From Apostichopus japonicus (taxonomy: Eukaryota; Echinodermata; Holothuroidea; Aspidochirotida; Stichopodidae): a stretch of 64,000 nucleotides of DNA. The position numbers and the translations under genes are program-made. Each line of letters opens with the position of its first letter. Within the stretch, counting starts at the first letter, position 1. This document shows, piece by piece, positions 1 through 12,585 of the stretch. Under the pieces are notes generated by a model, which saw nothing but the letters and a program-made list of their open reading frames with translations, was not told the origin of the DNA and did no database searches. The DNA lies in the NCBI RefSeq assembly GCF_037975245.1, contig NC_092580.1, positions 9,711,001-9,775,000 of the forward strand. The letters are read 5' to 3'.

Positions 1-717
1 ATTAAATGTTTGAGAATGTGACAAACCTCCTCATTAATGTCCTTACCTTAGAAGTCTTAAGTAAATGCAGTGCAATGTTGACCCTACAGACATTGCTGAG
101 AGCCTGCTAATAAATTTTTTCTGCTGTAATATTTTGACTTAAATGATAGATTGATCTTTGTGACATGAAAATAGTCTCTGGTTTGGGAGAGATGAAGACA
201 ACATTGAGGAGCCTCTCAGTCCATAAATCTGCTTCATCTATAAAGGTATCAGCCATCATTTATTTACCTCATTTATTATCTCGTTTGTAAGAATTGTCTG
301 TAATATCTGGAAAACATTGTTAGGCATTATAGCAATTTACTACCAACACTAATGCTCCTGCCTTGGGAGTACCACCATACACTAATGCTCTTAGCGTACT
401 CATGTATTCATGAAAAACACAACACAAGGCTAAAAGATAAAACAAACACATTTATATCAAAAATGAAATCTGATTTAATGTGTTATTCCTTAAAAAGGAT
501 TAAAGAGAAAAAGCCAAATCTGAAAAACGCAACTGGTTTTGACTGTAAGATAGCTTATTGTACATGTTGAGAGTTTTGTTACAGTGTAAACAATTAACAG
601 CAAGATGTTATACTGCATCACATTCACTATCAGCTGTGTTAAAACGTAGAACCAGGTGATTTACATGTCAAGATTACATGTTTTATCTTTTCTGCTTACT
701 TTTCTCTTTGCTTGCAG

Positions 718-3700
718 GAAATTCTCCTGTCTCATTTTGATAATTTGAATGAGTTAGAAGGTGAGAGCCTCAAGACAGTTATTCAAATGGTAGCTCCATG
801 GTCGGAAATCACCAAAGCTGATTTCCGATATAATAATTTACAGAAAGTCGATGCCAGCATGGTAAGTCTCAAGTATTGATCCATTATGCAAAGTTTTTAT
901 CTCACAATTTATTCAGTTTGTAGACTTACTTTGAAGCTATCTGGAAAAGCAGAATGTTAGATTAATGGTCAACTTGGATATGAGATGTTGGACGAGATAT
1001 TGTTTCATTGTCACAATTTTGAAACTAAATTCATATCATGTGTCAAATCTAGTCTGAGTTATAAATGGCAATACTGTTGTGTTTCTTTAATAGAGACAAC
1101 AGTCTGTGATCACAATGTACATGTAAGGCATGTGCATAAGAGTCATCCATTTCACCCCTGAGTTAACTTCCATTGAGATTGGTCCTGGAAAAATAAATTA
1201 AATATCCGTACAATTTGAACTTGCTTCAAGTTCACTGTGGCAAAATCTCTTATCATGTATACATAAAATTTTGGTGTCCACGTTTACTTCTTCTTAGTCT
1301 GTCTGAAACTGAGCCATACATTCTTCCCATCCTTCTTGACTTCATAAACCCTTCAGACATATCCCCTTTGTTATTCAACTTTCCTCACTGAATCACGACT
1401 GATAAATGTAACTAAACTTAGCGCAGGGAACCAATTGCTTCATTCAAACATTCAGGGTTGTAGTTTAAATCACTTACAGTAACTATGCGACCTTTCATTG
1501 ACTCTACGTAGACACATACTTAGTGTTGCTGTATGGCATCTATTCAGTTCAGGGGAAGTAATGTTGAACTTGACAGTTTTTCTGTTGTTGAAGTCATCCT
1601 CTAAATAGCAAAACCTATATCGTACAAGCTATATAGCAAAAGGTGTGTTCTTGAAGTGATCAATTAGTGATAAGCTACCCAGTCCATCATTTAGTTCAAT
1701 CAATTCACAGTTGCTGATCTCAAATTACATTTGGGGCAACAAACAAAGTACTTTGCTAAGTTTGGAGAAGTGATGTTACTTCTGTTTGCATTGATAGACC
1801 TGGTATAAGTACATGAGCTAACAAACATACTATAGCAGGTTATGTGCTTCACAAGGCTAACATGTCAAATATAGTGTGTTTTATGAATGTTACTTGCTAA
1901 TGGTGATTTGGCCAGGGAAGGTTACAGGATGTAAAAGGTTGGTGTGAGGGAGGGCCGGGGGGGGGGGGAGGTTTTTGGAAAAGAGGGGTGTAGCTACGTG
2001 GACGTTGAAAGTGACTTCCATGATAAAGTTTAGATTCCAAAGGGTGCTTTCTAAGGTGTATTAAAACTATAAATTAGGTCTAAATGGAATATTGTGTTAA
2101 TTAATACCTTTGAACTTTGAAGAAATTGATTGAATAAATTTTTGCCCTGCCTGCCTCCCCCACACCCACTGTACCCCACTGGATTTCACAGCATATTTTC
2201 TCTCAAATTATTTTAAGTTGGCTACCTTAGCTTGTGTTATGGAGGCAATCAGTCCAATGCTACAATGCAATAGTTAGGCAGTGGTATCTTGAGTTTTATT
2301 AATTGTTTTGATCTTTTATTGGTATTTCTAGTATTTAGCTAAACAATGACAGGTACCATAAAGTCCTTCATCAATTACTCTGAATAAAAACTGACTCTAT
2401 TTGATGTGAATAGGTTGATATTCAGTACAACAACATCAATTTTACTGACTTTTCATGATTCTTAAATCAACAAATGTCTTATCATTGTTTGTCTTTCTCT
2501 AAATTTGTTTTCAGTGTTTACTGCCAAGATTGGAACATTTAACTCTGAGTCACAACAGTTTGACTGATATCAACAATCTAGCTACTCTTTCCAGCCTCAA
2601 TTGCCTCAACTTATCCCACAATGCATTTGAATCGTTGGCAAATATGCACATCAAGCTGGGCAACATAAAAACCTTGAATCTGTCCTACAACCATCTACAG
2701 AACCTGAACGGTCTGGCCAAGCTCTACTCCTTAGTTTTTCTCGATGTTGGACACAACAGTATTGAAAGAGTAGGTGGCAGTTCTTCATCACCAATGATTG
2801 TATTAATAGTATTACTGGAACTATTCTAACGATTAAGCAAAATGGAAAATGAGATTTTCAGTTGCATTTATGAAAGAATATGATATTTTATTACGACCTC
2901 AGAAACCTCCCAAAACGGCACGAAAATGAAGGAATGTTTACCGGTATATTATTTTATTCAGGCTGGCCGGATTGAAAAGAGTAATCCAAAATGGCTGTTG
3001 TGAAATGGATGTAAATAATTGAATTCAGAAAGGATGTCTTTGACACGTTGCTGCAATATGTTGTCTTTCTTTAATAAACTAGATTCAACAACTGTGTAGG
3101 GTTTCTGAATGGAAAAAAAGGAAGAAAACAGTGTAAATAGTAGCATAAAGCATACTTAGTAGTAAGAAAATCATGGTTACCAGTTTTACCCCCCAAAACG
3201 ATGAGAAATAAGCCCAACTGAAATAATATGTAACCTTGAAGTATGTGTTTTAACTTACGGCACTTAAGGGCATCCGTACAATACATTGGAAAAACCCTTC
3301 CCAGTAGTAGTCTTATCAACATAGAAAAAATAATCAGCCAACTAGAACCCGTGACCTCTAGGTCAACTTATAACTTAACATATACATACAACTTAGGGTA
3401 AACAAGTAGAAAGTAGGTTAATAGCAACTGTAAACATCTCTCGCCCAGTATCAGGTCATAACTAAGAATGAGCTCACAGGCCTAACCAAGCAGAACCACG
3501 TAAACAATCCCCACCATAGTAGCCTAGCCCGTGATACAAATAATACGCTGAATAACTCCACCCCACTCTCCCCTATTAAATATACAGCTAAATAAACGCT
3601 GAGAAGCAACTAAACATCAACATACCTTAACATCTCCACTGAACGTTATGTTTGAATATATGAAATGAACTGCAAGGTTGCACCGCAGCGCGGTGGTATG

Positions 3701-6700
3701 TCTTGTTGAAAGGCGAGCTATACAAGTAACTACAACGCATGTTAATAATAAAATATGAAAGTTAAAGTACAGAAACTTATACACGTCATAGAGGGAAAAC
3801 AATTACACGACAATGGCAGTAAGACCAGTGAAGTGAGTTGATAAATATATAGATAGCCATACAGTAACATGCCACTGGTCTGACAGTTATGCCCGTTGGC
3901 TCTGGAAAACTCTTCTTGCAATTCTACAACAGTCCAGCAGGCAATGTGGAAATAAAGTGTTATATGATTCGTTTGTAATAGTCCTAAGTCATGGAAGAAT
4001 TCATTGCTTGTTTTGTTTTTGATTTAGGTGGAAGATGTTCAAGCTGTTGGTAATCTTCCCTGCTTAGAGGAGCTTGTCCTGTTTGACAACCCTATCACAG
4101 GAATTGTAGATTACAGAACTAAGATCTTGAAACTTTTTGGGGACAGAGTAGCTGAAGTCAAGTTAGATGGCCAACCTGCATCCAGCCAAGAGATGGTAAA
4201 TTAATGTTAACACATTGTATATATGCTAAATTAATGTTAACACATTGTATATATGCTAAATTAATGTTAATACATGGTATATATGCTAAATTAATGTTAA
4301 CAACATTGTATATATGCTAAATTAATGTAAACAACATTGTATATATGCTAAACTAATGTTAACAACATTGTATATATGCTAAAGTAATGTAAACAACATT
4401 GTATATATGCTAAACTAATGTTAACAACATTGTATATAAGCTAAATTAATGTTAACAACATTGTATATATGCTAAATTAATGTTAACACATTGTATGCTA
4501 AATTAGTGTTAACACATTGTGTATATACTAAATTAATGTTAACACATTGTTAATGCTAAATTAATTTTAACACATTGTTAATGCTAAATTAATGTTAACA
4601 CATTGTATATATGCTAAATTAATGTTAACACATTGTATATATGCTAAATTAATGTTAACACATTGTATATATGCTAAATTAATGTTAACACATTGTATAA
4701 ATTAATGTTAACACATTGTATATATGCTAAATTAATGTTAACACATTGTATAAATGTTAACTCTAACATAAATGTGTTGATGCGACAAGAGGCTATCATT
4801 ACAGCATTAATTTGCCTTTCTCAAACTTCTGATCATATTATCAAACTTTAGAGGTTCGAGAATAAAACTAAAGTTCATTTCATGAATTTTGTGGGACACA
4901 CACTGGTGTTTGGATCAGCTTTCTTCAGTTAATCGATAAATAATCAAAACTCTTAGAATGAGTAATTCTCAGCTATGTGTAAATACCGCATGGTTTGGTC
5001 AGAAAGACACAAAGATCCTACTCAGACATAAACATCCAAGTATTCTTGCTAAAATTTAAAGAAATTGTCTTTTACTTCTTTCATCTATAACAGGACACAG
5101 TTGCCATCTTAAGTGCAATACAAAAGTCAAAACTTCAGCAGGATAAAGGGAAGCAAAAGGTGAGTTGTTGTCTTGAGTTCACACCAAGATAATTGGAAAA
5201 CGGAAGAAAATTACACATTGTTTTGATTACTCCATGACATGTTTGGTTGCCATGGTAAAGGAGAACCAACCCTAACAGTAACCAACCACAAAGATAGCCA
5301 TACATATTGTAGACAGTCACTAAAAGTAACAAGAAAAATAGTTTTTATAGTTAGAGGTGTCAATGATAATATTTTGTGACTTCATATACAACACTGATAA
5401 CTCAAAGCAACAAGGAGTATGACATCACAAAGTTTGGTTATGTTAGTCGTTTATTCTGTACAACTTTGCTCTGAGAAAGGTTGTGTATGCATATTCTGAT
5501 TATTCAAAATTGGCCTATTACTGACAACACTACTGTACAAGTATACTTTCACCATGAAAGATATAAGCTGTTCATATCATGGAGACATCACAACACACAC
5601 ATGGAAATGAAAGCATCCTTATCTGGTATCATTTCCTTGTGACCTGTCCATAGTTGTACATTATACACATCTCCATCACATAGGCTAAGAAAGTTGTTGA
5701 GTTTGGTTCTCCTTGTCTAAAGAAAACTTCAAATATAGATTTTACAATTTGGAATTCTCTCCTGTTTACAGGCAGTGAGTAACTTTTTAGTGTGTCAGTT
5801 GGGAAGAATGGGCAGGGATGGGTGGGTATTTGCTGCAAGGTGATATCATGCATATCAGTAAAGATGGGGTTTTTGTACGATATTGACAGCACCATGCTTA
5901 CTTGTTTCAAAGTATGCACAATTGGTTTCATCCTAAAATATCCTAACATTAAAGGAAGCTTAAACCAGATAGTTATTTTGTTATATTTCTCCAAGACAAA
6001 TATGAGCTAGTTAACCTCAACTGTGTTAAAAGATATCTTAATATGTGGATCTTGTGTCTGGAAATGAGACATTTAGTAGTAAATGACTGCAATCTTACAG
6101 CATCCAAGGTTTCCCGATAGCAGTACTGAATAAAAAAAATCATGCAATATACTTATAATATATACCTATTCATATTCCTCCTCTTTGTATTATGTTCAGG
6201 GCCATGAAGTGTCAATTGCAGAACATCCTTCTCTGGGACAATCAAACAACGTGGCTAGCAATGTACCAGAGAACTCATCTACTGAAGAAGGTATGTTAGT
6301 GTATTCAGCAATCTGAGCAACCCCCTATTATCGGCAAAGAAGGATCTTAAAGCTGTACTTTGGTCTGTGATGTTGTTTTGATCAAGCCATGAAAGATTGA
6401 CAGATATTTGGATACCCCTCAATGCTCAAGATTTATATAACTAGAACCATGTGACTTCTACTACTTAAAGTTTTATTCCAGTACAGAAATTTTTGTGTCC
6501 CACAAACTTTATGTTGTGTTCTATTATTTCCTTTGCAACTATCTTAAATCTAATGTTGTAATCATTTCACTTTTGGTAAAATAAAGTATGATACTATCTT
6601 TTTATGTAAATCATATATTGTCCACTAGATTGAGACCAGTTCAACACAACATCCACACCTTACTTTGCTGTGTAACTAATGCCAAAACAGCAGGATGGGG

Positions 6701-9700
6701 GAGTTTATGAGACTTTTATTGATTATTGTCAATTATTGTCCTATAAATAGGATGCATTGTATACATATAGTGGTTATTTTGAGAAATGAGAAAGTTAAAA
6801 GAGACCAAACATCCCTTCAAGGATTGGCATGTCTTATTAGTTATTTCAATTTCTGTCATAAACAGGAAGTGACTTTCAAGCACAGATTGAAAAGATTCGC
6901 CAAGAAGGAGGTAAGAACTGGCTGAACAGACTTAATGAGCTCCAAGCATCTGTAAGGAAACCAGACAAGGAAGAAACCAGACGGCCTCCTGAAGGTAGAA
7001 GGGTTTACCCGCCAAAGACAGAAACAAAGATGGAGGTTGGAAGGTAAGATGATGTCTCATGTAAACTTTCTCACAGATATTATTTAGATTCCAACGATGA
7101 AATGTGAAGCAATTTGTCAATGATGCTTTGTTAGTTTATCAATTGGCCAGATGCAAAATCAATATGCTTTACTTAATGATCATACAACTCTTAGTGGAAT
7201 TTGTTCTCTTGAGCCAGTACAAACCTAGTTGGAGTGATGACTCCTACCTCACAAATTTTGAAGAGATTTTGATAGGTTTTTTTCACAGTTGAATGATAAG
7301 CTGTTAACATTTCGTTTTCTCAATAACACTCTTTGTATTGCAACAACTACTTTGTCTTGGACTGGATCTTTTGGTGGTAATTTCTTTGTCATGATTGGCA
7401 AGGGCGGCGGAAGCACTTTTAATCTGGGGGGGCACCGACATCAAAGGGCACTTTGCAGAAATTCGATTGGACTGATGTAGCCTTTATAACTCTTATTGTA
7501 TTATCTTATTTGCGTATACACATCACTCAATCAACGCCCCCCCCTCCCCCTCAAGGAAAATATGCATACTAGCACTGCAATACAGGGCCGTCTTAACGCA
7601 TGGGCCCACTGGGCCCTGGCCCAGGGCCCCGCGATGTCAGGGGCCCCGCAATCGTAGTAACCCCATGTCTTAATCTGGGAGGAAAACTTATTGAATAGGC
7701 CATTATGCCTGATTGAATTCGATACTTGACAACTTGTGACGAGAGTTGGTAAAACACTTTTGTATGTTATTCAGCTAAAGTTTTATGCTTTATGCGCGAC
7801 ATAGGGAGGGGTGGTAAATGCAGGCATGTCTATGCTTGAGCGATTGTCAAGGATATCAGTTTTTCACGCAACTTTTTTTCGAACTCACTTGATTGAGGGG
7901 CGCCGCTTCATTGCCGGGCCCAGGGCCCGGTGATCTCTTAAGACGGCCCTGCTGCAATATCCAATGGGAAACAAGGAACAAACTGAGGTGAAATCATGCT
8001 AGTTGCTAATGTAGGAATCTTCCGAATTAGAGTTTTTTCTTGTTAATATCTGAACACATTTTTTTCCATTCGAAATAGCTTTGAGTTTGACCCACAGAAA
8101 TTCATTAAAAGCCAGGGCGTAGCCAAGATTTGCAAAGTTATATGCACGACTATCTGAGCGGAGCGCCACCATCGGTTGGCGCGGAACGTACAAGAAATTT
8201 TTGGGTTTTACAATGCCCTCAGATGGCCGGAAACAGCCCTTCACGAGTGTTCATTCTGGTTCCCTGGCCTCTTGCTAACTTGATACACCTCAATTTTTAT
8301 GTAGAAAAAGGGCACATTTTTAACCTGAGGAAAAGTGGGGGGCACGTGCCCCCTGTGCCCCCCCCGGTTCCGCCGCCCTTGATGATTGGCCATCACACTG
8401 ATATTCAGTCAAACACAAGTCACAAAATCTGACTGACCTCTATCAACAGTTCTCCAATTGTCGCAAAATGAAAACAGCCTAAATACCCCATCTTTCATTT
8501 CTTGATTCCTTGCTGGCGGCAAAAGGAATCTATGCGATCTTGTTGGCGTGTGTGTGTATATATGTTGTCACTTGTTTGCAAACATGGTAACTCAAAAAGT
8601 TCATGGTGGATTGAGTTCATACTTGTTATGTGGATTTGTCTTATTGAATACAAGAAGCCTATTGTTTTCTGTGAAGTTCAATGTGAACATGATAACTCCA
8701 AAAATACATCTTTGTTGAACTTCATACAAGGTATGCAGATTCAGCTTGTTGAGTAAAAGAATCGTACGACCTTGGTGGAGGTCAAAGGTCATTTGCATTT
8801 AAGGGAAAGTCTGAAAATCTTCTAAAACAATAACACAAGAAGTACATCTTTCTTGAACAGCTTCTTGAGTGAAAGAATCTTATTGAAATTGGTAGAGGTC
8901 AAAGGTCACATGAGGTCAACAGGCATCAAAGTCTGAAGAACTTTTAAACCTGATAACTCCAAAATTAAAGTTACAATTAATCTGTGAAATCTCCAATGCT
9001 ATGATTTTCTTTTGGTGAATATAGTTTGGTAAAGTTCAGTTTAGTTCTGTGAGGGGGCTCTATAGGTCTGCAATAAAACATACCTGGCATCCGGGTAATG
9101 AAATCTCCTTCAGAGTTCAAACTATTGCTTTAAACATGCACTTAAACCTCCTGTCAGTTTTTCACCCTCTGAGCCTCAAGGGGTCAACAGGTTATCTCAA
9201 ATGTTGGAAATATTGGCAAATTCCTCAAGAATATTTCACAGTGTACAAACAATGTAGTGTAACTCTCAACAATAACTGAAGGGATTGCTAGCTCGAAATT
9301 GGTCAAATGTGTCTAGGAAGACTGTTCTTTCTGGATATTGAAACATTTTAGTTTAAAACTCTATACTTTAAAATCCTTACCAGCGAATGACATGGTTGAT
9401 GCCCACTTGGGATTGTTACAAACCTTTTCTGCTTCGCACTTAATTCTTGGACAAATTTAACTCACTTGCTCTACATTAGTCAGATACTTATTTTGTAGTT
9501 TGAGGAAATTGTATGGCAAGGAATCACAAAGCTAAATGGCTTTCTGGTTTTTTCTTTATTTTACAGGAAAACTGCTCCTGTAACGCTACTATCTCTTCTC
9601 CCTCCATGCAGGTCGAGTTTAGGGGACATTAAGTCCTCTGCAACTGCTACTGAGTCCTCAGAGCCGATCATGCAGGAAACACAAATCAGTGCCAGGGCCT

Positions 9701-11520
9701 TAGCTCATTGTCTGTTTGACGAACTAGCCCGACACAAGGCCCATGGCATTCATGTCGTGGCTGATTTATTCAACAATTTAAGCGTTTTTTTCAAGGGACC
9801 AGTACTATGCACCTATGGCACTAGACACAGATTAACCAATCAGCCACACCCTGATGTAAAAGGTTCCACCATAGTCGAAATTCTCACCTCCATGGAGATG
9901 CCCCAACAGAAGGAATTTTTGGGCATTTTGAAAGGATTAGCAGATGGCAGTGCCAAGCTGTATAATCCTATTCACCCTAGCCAGCACGAGGCAATTCAGG
10001 TGTATGAATATGTCAAAAACTTTCTTGGCAAAGAAACGGTCAGGGATATTCAGAAGGAAGTGGTGGAGGTCCTACCTGACAGGAAAAGTGACCAAAAGAA
10101 AGAGGTGGCCATTGCTCCAAGAGAAGAAGAGGCTTTCCCTTCAGAGGTTCATCAACAGAAAGCTGAGTCGGACAAAAGTGTCCAGACACTTCCCACACCA
10201 CAGACAAACCCACTGCCAGACTACAGTACCGGAGAATTAGAATATATTTCAAGTTGCAATTCTTCAAAGATAGTCACGATTCCAGGGGCCATGGGGTTTA
10301 TCAAGACTATGAAACCGTTAGACCTTGTCAAATTTTTCCACGACAATGTGGCGCAGATATCTTTGGAACCTGAAAGACTTCTCCACATGTTGTGGACGAC
10401 AGTGATCACATTTGCTGATCCCAAAAAACCTGTTGTGGCTCTGGTCTTGCTCAGTTCTAAAGCTCTTTACTTTGTCTCTCAAGAGAGTCTGAAATTTTTC
10501 TCGGAGAGCATCAATGGAAAGTCTCACCGGCGAATCAGGAGTGATTTTGGAGTGAGTGGCAATACCTTGACTTTCAAGAGTGGACAGGTAGACAGGGCTC
10601 ACCAGAGTGGTGTTTTGCATACAACTGACACAAGTGGGCTGGACTGTGTTCAATGTCAGCACAAAATAGACTTTGGTGACATCACAGAAGTGTGTGTGGG
10701 ACTGTTCAGCCAAAAGCTGAGAATTACTGGCTCAACTCCTGATACCACTGTTACTTTGCTGACTCAAAACTTTCAACTCACGAAAGATTTCCAAGAGAAG
10801 TTGATGCAAGCCCTACCAGATGGAGAAGTAAGAGAACCTCAATCTCCAGAACCTGATGGTGGGGACATCTACAATCAAGCCCACCCACCATTTGAGAATC
10901 ATACAGGAGTCTCTGAGTATGTCCACCCAAGTAATGTTACTTTCTATTATCAATATGAAGAGACAATCGAAGATCTCCGACACGTCCTCTCAGAGAGCTT
11001 GACCGATTCTACTCCTGATCTCACCCAGAGTAGTCTATTGTTCTACAGAATCTGTCACCAGACCTACGTGGGCGAGCTAACTAGAGGAGCAGAGACCTTC
11101 ATGAAAGAGCAATCTCAGGAGGAGGAATTGTGTTCCCTGTTTATCCTTAATCAACACATTGCTCTCTGCAATGAGAACCATGTCAGCTACCCTCTGCCGA
11201 CCTTCATCCGAGCCCTTCCAGACAGCGTTCATTATCATCCTCTCGATAACCATCCAATCAGGAATCTTAAGAGAATCGTCTTGAGTGACTTTACTTCTAA
11301 GGATATTACTCTGATCTTTGAGGTCCTTGACGTGGATGTGGACATATCAAAGGACCATTTCAGTTCTAGTGATGGTGAAGCAACCAAGCACGACACCCCA
11401 GATGTAGCGTGGACTGTCCTCTTAGCATCACAAGAGGACAGGGAAAGGGTGGTGAAAATGCTCAGTACTCAGTGGAAAGAGATACACAACAGACAATTGT
11501 CTATTCAAGTCAGTGCATAG
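718..11520 (+). CDS. NISCH: Nischarin orthologue, 3' seven coding exons (5' end outside window)
   Basis: Exons by GT-AG junctions and continuous reading phase: 718-861, 2515-2769, 4028-4195, 5094-5159, 6200-6290, 6866-7043, 9567-11520 (stop TAG). They join without a frame break into 951 residues. Exons 2 and 3 encode leucine-rich repeats; stretches such as KLGNIKTLNLSYN, LAKLYSLVFLD, LPCLEEL and DYRTK match what I recall of vertebrate nischarin in the same order, followed by the DTVAILSAIQKSK segment. In the last exon, LLHMLWTTVITF, ALYFVSQ, VCVGLFSQKLRITGST and the C-terminal WTVLLASQEDRERVVKML correspond to the conserved nischarin C-terminus. Nischarin is a PX/LRR scaffold on endosomes and in cytosol that binds integrin alpha5, PAK and Rac; the PX domain would lie upstream of the window. 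The 1954-bp final exon is unusually long, and its first ~170 residues (from about 9670) I do not recognise. Identity is secure; exact exon ends are inferred from consensus sites. Confidence -1.
4196..4757 (+). repeat. 30-bp minisatellite starting at a NISCH splice donor
   Basis: About 18-19 tandem units of roughly 30 bp (CTAAATTAATGTTAACACAT followed by TGTATATATG), with 31-bp and shortened variants. The first unit begins with the intron's own donor GTAAATTAATG, directly after exon 4028-4195, so the array appears to have grown from the 5' end of the intron. Confidence -1.
7399..8381. mobile_element. hAT-like non-autonomous transposon with TIRs and 8-bp TSD
   Basis: Perfect 14-bp terminal inverted repeats, CAAGGGCGGCGGAA at 7399 and its complement ending at 8381, are flanked by the direct repeat ATGATTGG (7391-7398 and 8382-8389). 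An 8-bp TSD and C-A-starting TIRs fit the hAT superfamily. It lies in the last NISCH intron. No transposase is present. G- and C-runs sit just inside both ends, and the right half carries the hairpin module (8150-8190) seen in other copies. A second element is inserted at 7583-7951. Without that insertion and its TSD the element would be about 606 bp. Confidence -1.
7583..7951. mobile_element. Second hAT-like MITE nested in the first
   Basis: The 369-bp element has 14-bp perfect TIRs (CAGGGCCGTCTTAA and TTAAGACGGCCCTG). The exact 8-bp duplication CTGCAATA lies at 7575-7582 and 7952-7959. Subterminal GGGCCC-rich palindromes sit just inside both ends. It has no coding capacity. Clean nesting shows it inserted after the outer element. 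Confidence -1.
8578..8960 (+). repeat. Dispersed repeat with DR1-type AGGTCA repeats, copy 1
   Basis: The segment begins near an ACATGGTAACTCAA-type motif and contains two perfect AGGTCA-A-AGGTCA elements (8779-8791 and 8896-8908) plus a further half site at 8913-8918. The same opening sequence and DR1 recur in reverse at 57770-57925, so this is a dispersed repeat rather than a gene-specific enhancer. It lies in the last NISCH intron. Confidence -1.
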
Positions 11521-11557
11521 GAAGCTCAAGAGCACATAAGATACCCACACCTCATTG

Positions 11558-12585
11558 TGGCAAAGTTTACTGTAGAAGCATGTGTCCGGGTACCCTCAAC
11601 TGATGGACAGTTTACTGTAGAAGCATGTGTCGGGGTACTCTCAACTGATGTACAGTACAGTTTCCTGTAGCAAGCATATGTCTGGATATCCTTGACTGAT
11701 GGACAGTTTCTTGTAGCAAGCATATGTCTGGGTACCCATGACTGATGGACAGTTTCTTGTAGCAAGCATATGTCTGGGTACCCATGACTGATGGACAGTT
11801 TTCTGTAGCCGGCATGTGTCGGGGTACCATCAACTGATGTACAGTTTCCCATAGCAAGCATATGTCTGGGTATCCTTGACTGATGTACAGTTTCCTGTAG
11901 CAAGCATATGTCTGGGTACCCATGACTGATGGACAGTTTCCTGTAGCCGGCATGTGTCGGGGTACCATCAACTGATGGACAGTGTTCCTTGGCAAGCATG
12001 TGTCTGGGTACTCTCAACTGATGGACAGTTTCCGATAGCAAGCAAGTGTCGTTGTACCCTTGACTGATGTAGTTTCCTGTAGCAAGCATATGTTGGGGTA
12101 TCCTTGACTGATGGACAGTTTCCTGTAGCAAACAAGTGTCGGGTACCCTCAACTGATGGACAGTTTCCTGTAGCAAGCATATCGTGGTATCCTCAACTGA
12201 TGTACAGTTTCCTGTAGCAAGCAAGTGTCAGGTACCCTCAACTGATGGACAGTGTTCCGTAGCAGGCATATCGTGGTATCCTCATTTGATGTACAGTTTA
12301 CTGTAGCAAGCATGTGTCGTCGTACCCTCGACTGGTGTACAGTTTCTTGTAGCAAGCATATGTCGGGGTATCCTTGACTGATGGACAGTTTTCTGTAGCA
12401 AGCAAGTGTCGGGTACCCTCAACTGGTGTACAGTTTCCTGTAGCAAGCATGTGCCAGGTACCCTCCACTGATGGACAGTTTCCTGTAGCAAGCATGTGTC
12501 GGGGTACTCTCAACTGATGGACAGTTTACTGTAGCAAGCAAGTGATGAGGTACCCTCAAATTATGGACAGTTATCAAGTCATGTG
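11558..12585 (+). repeat. 46-bp minisatellite just downstream of NISCH
   Basis: About 22 imperfect units of 46 bp centred on GGACAGTTTCCTGTAGCAAG, then CATATGTCTGGGTACC and CTTGACTGAT. It starts about 40 bp after the NISCH stop, so it probably lies in the 3' UTR or immediate downstream DNA. The reading frames through it on the minus strand are products of the repeat, not genes. Confidence -1.
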
